Shown here piece after piece: positions 9,391 to 17,362 of a stretch of 64,000 bases of DNA (positions are counted from its first letter, which is position 1; each line of letters opens with the position of its first letter). This DNA comes from Bacteroidales bacterium (lineage in GTDB: Bacteria; Bacteroidota; Bacteroidia; Bacteroidales; P3). Made by a program: the position numbers and the translations under genes. Below the pieces are notes generated by a model. It was not told the origin of the DNA. It saw nothing but the letters and a program-made list of their open reading frames with translations, and made no database searches. The stretch lies in assembly GCA_031262295.1 (NCBI GenBank), contig JAISIA010000007.1:1-64000 (forward strand), in the 5' to 3' direction.

Positions 9391-9402
9391 CAATCTTCGT
9401 TT

Positions 9403-9484
9403 GTCGGCAACCGACCTTTATTTTCCCTGCGGAAGTAAAGAATATTACATTTATACATTAATAATTTCATAAAAATAAAATTTT
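9403..9484 (+). repeat. CAA-triloop hairpin module with second 60-bp direct repeat
   Basis: GTCGG-CAA-CCGAC at 9403-9415, then CTTTATTTTCCCTGCGGAAG, then the right copy of the 60-bp repeat (to about 9484). The stretch 9485-9598 that follows is AT-rich and I see nothing else in it. Confidence 0.8.
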
Positions 9485-9598
9485 GTCTTTTATTTTAAAA
9501 TAACGTTTTTTTATTTCCAAATTTTTAATTTTTTTAGGCTAAAACAAGATATTTTTTAACAAAAAATTGATTTTTTTCAATAAAAAATACATTTTTTC

Positions 9599-9629
9599 TT
9601 GGCATTAATAAATTTTAGTACTAATTTTG
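9599..9629 (+). promoter_or_regulatory. Promoter of the LruC-like lipoprotein gene
   Basis: TTG at 9599-9601, a 20-base spacer, then TAATTTTG at 9622-9629, an exact TAnnTTTG match. The predicted leader is about 60 bases, ending at the ATG at 9700. Confidence 0.7.
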
Positions 9630-9699
9630 CAACCTTAAACGACAGAAAATCGTAAAGAAAAACCAAAAAAAGAAAAATTTTAACAATTAAAACGATATT

Positions 9700-10716
9700 A
9701 TGAACAACGTATTTAAAAAATTAGTGTTTTTATTTGCAATTGTGGTACTATCTGTTTCTTGTATGCAAACTGATGATTTAGATAGTCCAAAATTGGATTT
9801 AAAAAATCTTGAACCATTTTCAGCAAAGAATGCTCCTATAAAAGAGGGTTATCAAACCATAATTTCAGTTGATGGAAAGCAAATCCTTTCAACAAACATT
9901 GAAATGGTTTATCTTTCTCCTAAAAATTCACAAGAAAATATAGAATATATTCCACAAGCAAAAGATGTTATTTACGGAGGAAGCTATGATCATCAATTTT
10001 TGGCTTGCTTTGAAGATACAAGAAGTGGAGATAATGACTATAATGACTTCATAGTTTATATTACACAAGACTTAAACATAACAAAAAATGCCCAAGACAA
10101 AAATTTAAACGATGTTGAAGGCTATATATATTTCCAACCTATCGCTTATGGAGCATCACAAAAGCTTCAATTTGGTGCAATCTATGGTATAAACAACACT
10201 CAAACAGGTTTAAGAAGAGATTTAACAGATACCCTAATTGCAACAAATGTTAGAGGAGAAATGTTTTATGGAGAACCTGATGGGCATCCTTATATAAATA
10301 CTCAAGAAGAAGTTTTCCAAACAAATTCTACTAATAACATAAAAAGAATTTATATAAACAAGCAAGGACTTGCTAAAAACACAGAATTTATCTTTATAAA
10401 TCCATATATAATTAATCAAGGCGTTAAAGATAGTGAAGGAAATTTTTCACAATCTGAACAATTATTCGTTGCAATTAACGTTGATGCTTCTATGGATTAC
10501 ACTCAATTTGTTGGACAAAGCGGTTATCCATTAGGAATAGCAAGTAAGAATAAAATAGCTTGGGCAAAGGAAAAGAAGGATATAGCAAGTATTTATAGTG
10601 GATTTAACAATTGGGTTATAGGAAATACTAATTCATTGGGTCAAGTTACAGATACAACTAACGTTTATAAAGGGGAAGTAACCTTTGTTCAAAACCCTAA
10701 AAACCTAAGTTGGTAA
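9700..10716 (+). CDS. LruC/DUF4842-like lipoprotein
   Basis: A 338-residue lipoprotein with a short signal and lipobox VVLSVSC (Cys near residue 21) followed by MQTDD. The key feature is LACFEDTRSGDNDYNDFIVYI (split: FEDTRSGDNDYNDF), the acidic DxDYND motif seen in LruC and DUF4842/DUF4114 proteins, where it probably binds calcium. The rest is a beta-rich domain with no enzyme motif. It lies alone: repeats and a promoter upstream, a strong terminator downstream. Known LruC proteins are longer, so this is a short member, and family assignment rests mainly on that motif. No type IX C-terminal signal is visible. Confidence 0.6.
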   Translation: MNNVFKKLVFLFAIVVLSVSCMQTDDLDSPKLDLKNLEPFSAKNAPIKEGYQTIISVDGKQILSTNIEMVYLSPKNSQENIEYIPQAKDVIYGGSYDHQFLACFEDTRSGDNDYNDFIVYITQDLNITKNAQDKNLNDVEGYIYFQPIAYGASQKLQFGAIYGINNTQTGLRRDLTDTLIATNVRGEMFYGEPDGHPYINTQEEVFQTNSTNNIKRIYINKQGLAKNTEFIFINPYIINQGVKDSEGNFSQSEQLFVAINVDASMDYTQFVGQSGYPLGIASKNKIAWAKEKKDIASIYSGFNNWVIGNTNSLGQVTDTTNVYKGEVTFVQNPKNLSW

Positions 10717-10763
10717 ATAAAAAATAGTTCATTTTTAATTAAATTTATACACATCATTCTTTG

Positions 10764-10802
10764 GGCTATCACATTAATTTGTGGTAGCCTTTTTCTTTTT
10801 TT
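10764..10802 (+). terminator. Rho-independent terminator after the LruC-like gene
   Basis: Ten-base stem GGCTATCACA / TGTGGTAGCC with one wobble pair, a six-base TTAATT loop, then a T-run with one C. It begins 48 bases after the stop codon. Confidence 0.85.
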
Positions 10803-10826
10803 ACAATAAAAGTCTTTATTTATTTG

Positions 10827-10834
10827 TAATTTTG
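10827..10834 (+). promoter_or_regulatory. -7 box of the pseudouridine synthase gene
   Basis: TAATTTTG, an exact TAnnTTTG match, ends 24 bases before the ATG at 10859. It lies downstream of the terminator, which supports the ATG at 10859 rather than the GTG at 10781. Confidence 0.6.
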
Positions 10835-10858
10835 CCATATTATTTTACAACACATAAA

Positions 10859-11977
10859 ATGGAAAGAGAAAAAAGAAAAAGAATAACAAAGACGGACAAA
10901 CAAACAAATCAAAAGAAGGTTATCAAGATAAAAAATAATAATTTCTCAGATAGAGAAAAAAGAAATTTTAATAAAGATAATAGAAAGTTTGATAAGGAAG
11001 ATCGCCCCTTTAATCGTGGTGAAAGAAAATCTTATAACGATAGAGGCTCTTATAATAATAGAGAGGATAGAACCTTTAATAGAAAAGATAAGAGTTTTAA
11101 TAGAGATGATAGAAGATTTGATAGAGATGAAAGAAAATTTGATAGGGAAGATAGAAGAAAGGATAAGAATGATAAAAGATCTTTTGATAGGTACGATAGA
11201 AGGAATGATGATAGGGATAGAGACAATGGAAAAAGGATAATAAAAAGAGTTCATAAGGAAGAAGACGAAATAAGATTAAACAAATACATTGCAAATTCGG
11301 GAATATGTTCTCGTAGAGAGGCTGATGAATTAATTAAAGCGGGGACAGTAAGTGTAAATGGTGAGATTATAACACAAATGGGTTATAAGGTGAAAGAAAC
11401 AGATGTTGTCGTTTATGGAGGAGAACGTCTAATAAATCAAGCAAAGAAATACCTTCTATTAAACAAACCAAAGGGCTATATCACAACTCTGGATGATCCA
11501 CAAAATAGAAAAACAGTTCAAGTCCTAATTATGAATGCTTGCAGAGAAAGACTTTATCCTGTGGGTCGCTTAGATAGAAATACAACAGGACTATTGCTAT
11601 TTACCAATGACGGAGATATGACAAAGAAACTTACACATCCTTCCTTTGGAGCAAAGAAAATATACCATGTAGAATTGAATAAGGGACTTTCTTTTGCAGA
11701 TTTGCAACAAATAATGAATGGTATAACCTTAGATGATGGCTTTATTGAGGTAGATGATATTCAATATGTCAATAAGGAAGAAGACAAGAAGGTTATAGGT
11801 GTAGAACTTCATTCTGGCAAAAATAGGATTGTTAGAAGAATATTTGAGCATTTGGGATACGATGTTGTAAAATTGGATAGAGTTTTCTTTGCAGGGCTAA
11901 CAAAAAAGAACCTTAAAAGAGGAGAATATCGCTTTTTAACAGATAAGGAAGTTGCTTTTTTGAAAATGCTTAAATAG
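10859..11977 (+). CDS. RluB/RsuA-family rRNA pseudouridine synthase with basic repeat N-terminus
   Basis: The track start (GTG 10781) lies inside a terminator stem; the ATG at 10859 follows a good promoter, giving 372 residues. Residues 1 to about 130 are low-complexity, a degenerate repeat of Arg/Asp/Phe such as RRFDRDERKFDRE. An S4 RNA-binding domain follows (LNKYIANSGICSRREAD), then the catalytic domain with VGRLDRNTTGLLLFTNDGD, where the first Asp is the nucleophile. The family isomerises uridine in rRNA; RluB modifies 23S U2605 in E. coli. Long charged N-termini are common in Bacteroidota members and probably bind RNA, but are unstudied as far as I know. Confidence 0.92.
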   Translation: MEREKRKRITKTDKQTNQKKVIKIKNNNFSDREKRNFNKDNRKFDKEDRPFNRGERKSYNDRGSYNNREDRTFNRKDKSFNRDDRRFDRDERKFDREDRRKDKNDKRSFDRYDRRNDDRDRDNGKRIIKRVHKEEDEIRLNKYIANSGICSRREADELIKAGTVSVNGEIITQMGYKVKETDVVVYGGERLINQAKKYLLLNKPKGYITTLDDPQNRKTVQVLIMNACRERLYPVGRLDRNTTGLLLFTNDGDMTKKLTHPSFGAKKIYHVELNKGLSFADLQQIMNGITLDDGFIEVDDIQYVNKEEDKKVIGVELHSGKNRIVRRIFEHLGYDVVKLDRVFFAGLTKKNLKRGEYRFLTDKEVAFLKMLK

Positions 11978-12035
11978 AAAAAGAAAAACAAAAAGAAAGA
12001 AAAATCCTAAGAGAAAAAGACTGCCTATATAAGAA

Positions 12036-14663
12036 GTGAAAAAAAAGTTTATAAAAACAATACTATATATAGTTGGAATATTATTTTTGTTAATTGTTGC
12101 TTTAATTTCATTTATATTTATAAAACAAGATGAGATTAAAAACATATTAGTTCTACAATTAAACAAACAACTTATAACTCCAATAGAAGTTTCCAATATT
12201 AGCATAGAAGTTTTTACTTCCTTTCCTAAAACATCCCTTGAATTAAATAATGCTATTGCCAAAGATGAGAAAGACACCCTCTTTTACTTTAAAAAAGTAT
12301 ATCTAAGTTTTGATGTTTGGGATATTTTCAATAAGAAATACGATATAAATAATATACTTTTGGAAGATGGTTTTTTTAATATGCATATAGATTCCTTAGG
12401 AAAGGAGAACTATATATTTTGGAAAGAAGGCAAAAAAGATACATCTTCTTTTAAGATTTCCTTAAAAAAGATAAGACTAAAAAACATTAACTATACCTTT
12501 AAAAACGATATTACCAAACAATATTACTCTTTTTTAATATTAAACGCTAAGGCAAAAGGAGACTTTTCTAATAAGGAACAACTAATATCATTATCCTCCT
12601 CTTTGAAATTAAACACTATTAGGATAGATAATCTTATAATAAGGCACAATCATAAGATTTTATTAGAGCTTAGTCTAAATAATAGTACCAAAAATAAAAG
12701 ATTGAAAGTAGAAAAGGGAGAAATTTCAATTGATGAATTACCATTTCTACTTTCAGGAAACTTAATTTATGAAAAGAATAAGGAAAATATAGCCTTAAAC
12801 ATAAAGAGTAATAATATAAAAATTGAAAAGGCAGTTAATCTTTTACCTGAAAAGCAAAGGGATTTCTTTAAAGAATATAAAGGAAGTGGAAGTTTAGCAT
12901 TTTCTTTTGATGCAAATGGAAAAATAAATAAAAAAGAAATGCCTAAGATAACAGCATATTTTAATGTAAATAATGCAAAACTAATAAACAAAAAGCAGAA
13001 AATAAACTTTGAAAACATAGTTCTAAAAGGAAGTTTTTCAAATGGAGAGAAAAGAAAATCCTCATCTTCATACATAAATTTAGATACCCTTGCATTTAAT
13101 TTTAGTGGTGGAAAAATAAGAGGAAGAGCAAGGATAGAAAATCTTAATAAATTAAATATAAGTGCATCATTAAAAGGAAATATTCCATTAGAGGAGTTAA
13201 AGAAATTAATAAACCAAAAAGAAATATCTCTTTTGAAGGGAGACGCCTCCCTTTTTGTAGAGCTTAAAGGAGATATTCCTTCTCTTAAAAAGATTCATAG
13301 AAAAGGTTTTTCTAATATATCCCTCTCTGCAAAGGGAGAGATAAGAAATGCAAACTATGTTGATGAAAGAATAAAAGAAAAAATAAGCAATCTAAATGCA
13401 AATTTTATTTTGGATAATAATGATATAGAAATCAAAAAAGCTTATGGAGAATTTGGAAAAACGGATTTTACTTTTAGCGGTTATTTAAAAAATATACTGC
13501 CTTATATTTTTGATAATAAAAATCCTATAAATATTATTGGTAAAACAAATATTAATAATTTATTTGTTGATGAATTGTTTTCTAATAAAGAAAAGGAAGA
13601 AAGAAAAAGAATAAAAGAAAAAGAAAACACAAAGAATAATTGTAATAAGATAAATATTCCAAAGTTTATAAATTTGAAAATTGATGCCAATATCAATAAT
13701 TTAATCTATTCAAAGATTAAGGCAAAGAATGTTTCTTCAACCTTATTGATTAAAGAAGGGAAAATAAATGCAAATAATCTTAAAATGGATGTTTTTGATG
13801 GTAAGATAAAAGGAGATCTGCTTTTTTCTACTTCAAAACAAGAGGCTTTTTTAAGTGGAAAGGTAAATTTAGATAAGGTAAATATTCAGAAAATGTTCTT
13901 TTTTATGGATAATTTTCATCAAAAAAGCATAACAGATAGGAATATTGAAGGTAAATTATATTCAGATATTAACTTTTCTTTCTCTTTTGATAGTTGCAGT
14001 AATTTCATTTCAGATAAAATTATGCTAAATGCCAATTATAAGATTTTGGATGGAGAACTAAAAGATGTTAATTTTCTTAAAAAACTATCATATTTTGTAG
14101 ATGAAAAAGCATTAAATTGGGTTAAATTCTCTGAAATAAATTCTTCTTTAACTATAAAAAACTCTTGTATATTGTTTGATTTAATTGATATAAGGACAAA
14201 TGCAATTAATTTTTCTTTCTTGGGGCAACACTATTTTAATAATAACATTGACTATAATCTTTCAATAAAACTTTCAGAGCTTTCTTCAAAGAAACATAAG
14301 GAAAAAATGAAAAACCAAGAAAAAATCTTTGGACAAATAGAAAAAAATGAAGATAAGACTCTAACACTATTTATAAAGGTAAAAGGGACTATTGATAATC
14401 CAATATTTAAGTATGATATGAACAAATCCTTAGAGAAAGTAACGGAAAGGCTTAAAAAAGACAAAAAAGCAATAATAAATTCCTTAGATAGGGACTTAAA
14501 ATTGGGTATAGAGCAATCAAAAAAAGACAAAAAATATTGGGAAAAACAAGAAAAGGGTGAATATATAATAGAATGGGATGAAGAAGATGAAAAAAAGGAA
14601 GAAAAAAATCATCAAAATGAAGAAAACTACAAAGAAACCAACTTCTCAATTGAATGGGAGTAA
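12036..14663 (+). CDS. AsmA-like inner-membrane protein
   Basis: An 875-residue protein with one N-terminal membrane helix (ILYIVGILFLLIVALISF) and a very long periplasmic beta-rich region, the pattern of AsmA/TamB-type proteins thought to carry lipids between membranes. The segment NISIEVFTSFPKTSLELNN near residue 55 and KVYLSFDVWDIFNKKYDI near 90 match the AsmA N-terminal domain; about residues 560-760 match the AsmA C-terminal region (INANNLKMDVFDGKIKGDL). The C-terminal 60 residues are highly charged. The start is GTG at 12036, 58 bp after the pseudouridine synthase gene, with no ATG close enough to keep the helix. Function is inferred from the family. Confidence 0.82.
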   Translation: MKKKFIKTILYIVGILFLLIVALISFIFIKQDEIKNILVLQLNKQLITPIEVSNISIEVFTSFPKTSLELNNAIAKDEKDTLFYFKKVYLSFDVWDIFNKKYDINNILLEDGFFNMHIDSLGKENYIFWKEGKKDTSSFKISLKKIRLKNINYTFKNDITKQYYSFLILNAKAKGDFSNKEQLISLSSSLKLNTIRIDNLIIRHNHKILLELSLNNSTKNKRLKVEKGEISIDELPFLLSGNLIYEKNKENIALNIKSNNIKIEKAVNLLPEKQRDFFKEYKGSGSLAFSFDANGKINKKEMPKITAYFNVNNAKLINKKQKINFENIVLKGSFSNGEKRKSSSSYINLDTLAFNFSGGKIRGRARIENLNKLNISASLKGNIPLEELKKLINQKEISLLKGDASLFVELKGDIPSLKKIHRKGFSNISLSAKGEIRNANYVDERIKEKISNLNANFILDNNDIEIKKAYGEFGKTDFTFSGYLKNILPYIFDNKNPINIIGKTNINNLFVDELFSNKEKEERKRIKEKENTKNNCNKINIPKFINLKIDANINNLIYSKIKAKNVSSTLLIKEGKINANNLKMDVFDGKIKGDLLFSTSKQEAFLSGKVNLDKVNIQKMFFFMDNFHQKSITDRNIEGKLYSDINFSFSFDSCSNFISDKIMLNANYKILDGELKDVNFLKKLSYFVDEKALNWVKFSEINSSLTIKNSCILFDLIDIRTNAINFSFLGQHYFNNNIDYNLSIKLSELSSKKHKEKMKNQEKIFGQIEKNEDKTLTLFIKVKGTIDNPIFKYDMNKSLEKVTERLKKDKKAIINSLDRDLKLGIEQSKKDKKYWEKQEKGEYIIEWDEEDEKKEEKNHQNEENYKETNFSIEWE

Positions 14664-14758
14664 AACAGCGTTTCCTTTTACTAAATCTTCGTTTAAAAAA
14701 ATTATTTCTTCGTTTTAGTAAATTATTTCTTCGTTTTAAAAACTTAAAACGCTGTTTT
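14662..14758. repeat. 21-bp tandem array, locus 3
   Basis: Read on the minus strand: AAAACAGCGTTTT unit, two AAAACGAAGAAAT units, one TAAACGAAGATTT unit and a terminal partial unit. Boundaries at 14675, 14696, 14717 and 14738 keep an exact 21-base period. The array starts at the stop codon of the AsmA-like gene. Confidence 0.88.
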
Positions 14759-14792
14759 ATTTTTAAAAAAAACAGCATTTTTTTAGCAAAAA

Positions 14793-15006
14793 AATAAAGT
14801 TTTTTAACAATAAAACCAGACTTCCGACCGCCAAGCGGCTTTTATTTTTCCTGTCAGAATAGAGTTTTTTAACAATAACACCAGACTTCCGACCGCCAAG
14901 CGGCTTTTATTTTTCCTATCGGAATAGAGTTTTTTAACAATAGAACCAGACTTCCGTTAGGAAAAACAGCAGTCGGCTTCCGACAAAACAGCAGTCGGCT
15001 TCCGAC
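14793..15006. repeat. 65-bp tandem hairpin modules and 22-bp hairpin pair
   Basis: A 65-base unit (starts 14816 and 14881, partial at 14946) contains CCGC-CAA-GCGG, then TTTTATTTTTCCT, then TTTTTTAACAATA. After it come two copies of a 22-base unit (14963-14984, 14985-15006) with the GTCGG-CTT-CCGAC hairpin. It fills the convergent gap between the AsmA-like gene and the MlaD gene, so transcripts from both sides would enter it. Confidence 0.85.
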
Positions 15007-15011
15007 CAAGA

Positions 15012-15959
15012 TTAGAAGATGCTTAGATTTATGTATTTTTTTGGATTTTGTTTAATGTCTTCTATTAGGGCATCAAGTTTTTTTGTGGATGTTTCTAAGT
15101 TTTTGTATAATTTATCATCCTTTATTAGTAGTCCAACTGAGCCTTCACCCCTATTTATTGATTGTAGGATTTGTGAAAGAGAATTTATTGATAAGTTCGT
15201 TTGTCTTATTGTATTTCCCAAGTTAGCCTTAGCTACTGTATCGCTTATATTGCTAAAATTATTTATAGCATTAGTTAGAGCATTACTATTATTGTTTAGT
15301 GTATTTGTAAGGTGATTGACATTTGATATAATTTCTTTGAGTTTTATTTTTTCCTCTGCAATAAGGTTATCCATATTTATGGATAGGGTTTTAAGATTTT
15401 TTGTTGCGATATTTATATTTTCCATTGAGGATTTAATATCATTCTGTGTTTTTTCATCCAAAACATTATTTACATTAACAAGTAATGTATCAAAATGAGA
15501 CATTACGTTATTTAATTTAACAACAACGGGAGTTATATTGTTTGAAAGCTGGTCTATTATTCCATTTTCCACACCCGATTCTATTGTATCTCTTTTTTGG
15601 AATAGTGTTTTTGATATTCCCATATCTATCTTTAATGCCTTTGAACCTAACATATCAGCGGAGAATATCATAATTTTGGAGTCATTAGGTATTTGAATAT
15701 CGCTTGTAATTGCTATTTGTATTAGAAATTTTCTTGCACTATGGTCAATCATAGTTATATTTTTAATGTAGCCAACCTTCATTCCGTTTAGGTAAATATA
15801 GTTTGATTTATATAAACCTGAGACATTGTCAAAGACTGCATAGTAGTTGGTCTCCACATTAAAAATATCCTTTCCTTTAAGGAACATTATCCCAAAATAT
15901 AGCACTAAAATGGTGACTATACCAACAAAACCTACCTTATATTCTGTTTTAATCTTCAT
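15012..15959 (-). CDS. MlaD/MCE-domain lipid transport protein
   Basis: A 315-residue protein with one N-terminal membrane helix (YKVGFVGIVTILVLYFGIMFL) followed by a single MCE domain (residues about 38-115: YYAVFDNVSGLYKSNYIYLNGMKVG...). The C-terminal 180 residues are helical with Asn/Leu heptads, consistent with a hydrophobic tunnel or coiled coil. MlaD proteins form hexamers in the inner membrane and pass phospholipids between membranes with an ABC transporter. No mlaE or mlaF is next to it; instead its ATG overlaps the amidase stop (TAATG), so the two are translationally coupled. Family clear; direction of lipid flow unknown. Confidence 0.92.
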   Translation of the reverse strand: MKIKTEYKVGFVGIVTILVLYFGIMFLKGKDIFNVETNYYAVFDNVSGLYKSNYIYLNGMKVGYIKNITMIDHSARKFLIQIAITSDIQIPNDSKIMIFSADMLGSKALKIDMGISKTLFQKRDTIESGVENGIIDQLSNNITPVVVKLNNVMSHFDTLLVNVNNVLDEKTQNDIKSSMENINIATKNLKTLSINMDNLIAEEKIKLKEIISNVNHLTNTLNNNSNALTNAINNFSNISDTVAKANLGNTIRQTNLSINSLSQILQSINRGEGSVGLLIKDDKLYKNLETSTKKLDALIEDIKQNPKKYINLSIF

Positions 15960-17182
15960 TACTTATTATTTTTTTCTTTTTGTTTAATTTCAATTTCTCT
16001 TGCCTTCTTTAAATCTATCCTTTCATCATCTAAGAAAGAAACGACAAATGCGTCCTTATAGGTGTTTCTAACTACTTGTTTGTATTGGTTTGCACTTTCA
16101 AAATCATAGAATTTACCGCTTGTATATTTCCAAAGTGAGTTATCCTTGTATTGCCATATACTATCCAAAGAAGAAAATGCTTTATAATTGTTATCATAAA
16201 GAATAGTATCGGTAAGAAATTGCACTCTATAAATTAGTTCTTCTTTATTTTCGTTTTCCTTTTGCAATTTCCTTTCTTCCTTTTGCGGAATTTCTTCCAT
16301 TTTTTCTACAATTGGTTTATCTTTTTGTGAAATAGTTTTTTCATTTATTTTTTTGTCTTTTAGGATTTCTTTTAATGATGGCAGCTCAACTTTTTTATTG
16401 TCCATTTTCATCTTATATTGACCAACGGCTCTAAATATTGAAGAAGCTATTTCATATTGTCCCTTATCGCTATTTAGGTAATTTTCCTCCTTAGTGTTGG
16501 ATATAAAACCTATTTCTGTTAAAACAGCAGGAACGGATGTTTTATATAGGACTAAGTATGGTGCTTGTTTTACTCCTCTATTATGGAGATGAGTGTTTGA
16601 AGAATACTCTTCTTGTATTATTTTCGCTAAGGATAGGCTTTGAGTTAGGTAGGCATTTTGATATAAAGAGAAAAATATGTTTGTTTCTGGTGAATTTGGA
16701 TCAAATCCATCGTAGTTTTCGGCGTAGTTTGCCTCAGTTAATATGTCTGCATTCTCCTTTTTGGCAGCTTCTATGTTTGCTTGGGTTTTGGCAAGCCCCA
16801 TAACAAAGGTCTCAGTCCCTGTTGCATCATAATTTTTGGAAGCATTGCAGTGAATAGACACAAATATGTCTGCCTTTTCTTTGTTTGCCAATTGTGAACG
16901 TTTAATTAAATCAACATCCTTATCACTATTTCTTGTGAATATAACCTCAACATCTTTTAGGTATTCTTTGATTAATTCGCCAACTTTTATTCCTACAGCT
17001 AAGGCAACATCCTTTTCTTGGCTTTTTCTGCCTATTGCTCCCGGTTTATCTCCACCATGACCGGGGTCTATAACAACTTTGAATGTTTTATTTAATGATG
17101 TACTTTGTGCAATAAGGTAATTTACATTAAGAATTAATGTAATAAATAGTATTATTGATATTTTGATTATATGTTTTGGCAT
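15959..17182 (-). CDS. N-acetylmuramoyl-L-alanine amidase (AmiA/B/C family)
   Basis: A 407-residue secreted enzyme that cuts the bond between muramic acid and the stem peptide during cell separation. Signal peptide at residues 1 to about 25. The Amidase_3 domain (about 35-245) has zinc ligands in VIDPGHGGD (His) and SIHCNA (His), and the catalytic Glu in LTEIGFISN. A Lys/Glu-rich linker (250-310) leads to a C-terminal region with RVQF and VVSFLDDERI that resembles a SPOR or similar septal domain. Promoter at 17229-17261. EnvC at 40.7 kb is the kind of protein that activates such amidases. Confidence 0.93.
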   Translation of the reverse strand: MPKHIIKISIILFITLILNVNYLIAQSTSLNKTFKVVIDPGHGGDKPGAIGRKSQEKDVALAVGIKVGELIKEYLKDVEVIFTRNSDKDVDLIKRSQLANKEKADIFVSIHCNASKNYDATGTETFVMGLAKTQANIEAAKKENADILTEANYAENYDGFDPNSPETNIFFSLYQNAYLTQSLSLAKIIQEEYSSNTHLHNRGVKQAPYLVLYKTSVPAVLTEIGFISNTKEENYLNSDKGQYEIASSIFRAVGQYKMKMDNKKVELPSLKEILKDKKINEKTISQKDKPIVEKMEEIPQKEERKLQKENENKEELIYRVQFLTDTILYDNNYKAFSSLDSIWQYKDNSLWKYTSGKFYDFESANQYKQVVRNTYKDAFVVSFLDDERIDLKKAREIEIKQKEKNNK

Positions 17183-17228
17183 TATTATTTTATTGTTCTG
17201 CTATATTATTTTTATCCCTTTTGCTCTG

Positions 17229-17261
17229 CAAATTTAATCTCTTTTTTGTTTATATGCCAAA
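17229..17261 (-). promoter_or_regulatory. Promoter of the amidase-mlaD pair
   Basis: On the minus strand TTTG (17261-17258), a 21-base spacer, then TAAATTTG (17236-17229), an exact TAnnTTTG match 47 bases before the amidase ATG. Confidence 0.65.
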
Positions 17262-17312
17262 AAACGAAAATAAAAATTCTTTCTTTGTTGGGTGTTTTTG
17301 CATTTTTATAAT

Positions 17313-17320
17313 TAGTTTTG
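17313..17320 (+). promoter_or_regulatory. -7 box of lptD
   Basis: TAGTTTTG at 17313-17320, with a TTTGTTG stretch at 17284-17290 as a possible -33 element. It precedes the TTG start of lptD by 42 bases and is back-to-back with the amidase promoter. Confidence 0.55.
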
Positions 17321-17362
17321 CAAACCAAAAGTAAGAAAAAGGTTAATTTACATTAAGGAAAT

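Noticed and set aside
10946-11294. Several minus- and plus-strand ORFs of 60-100 residues
   Set aside because: They are frame shadows of the low-complexity repeat region of the pseudouridine synthase.
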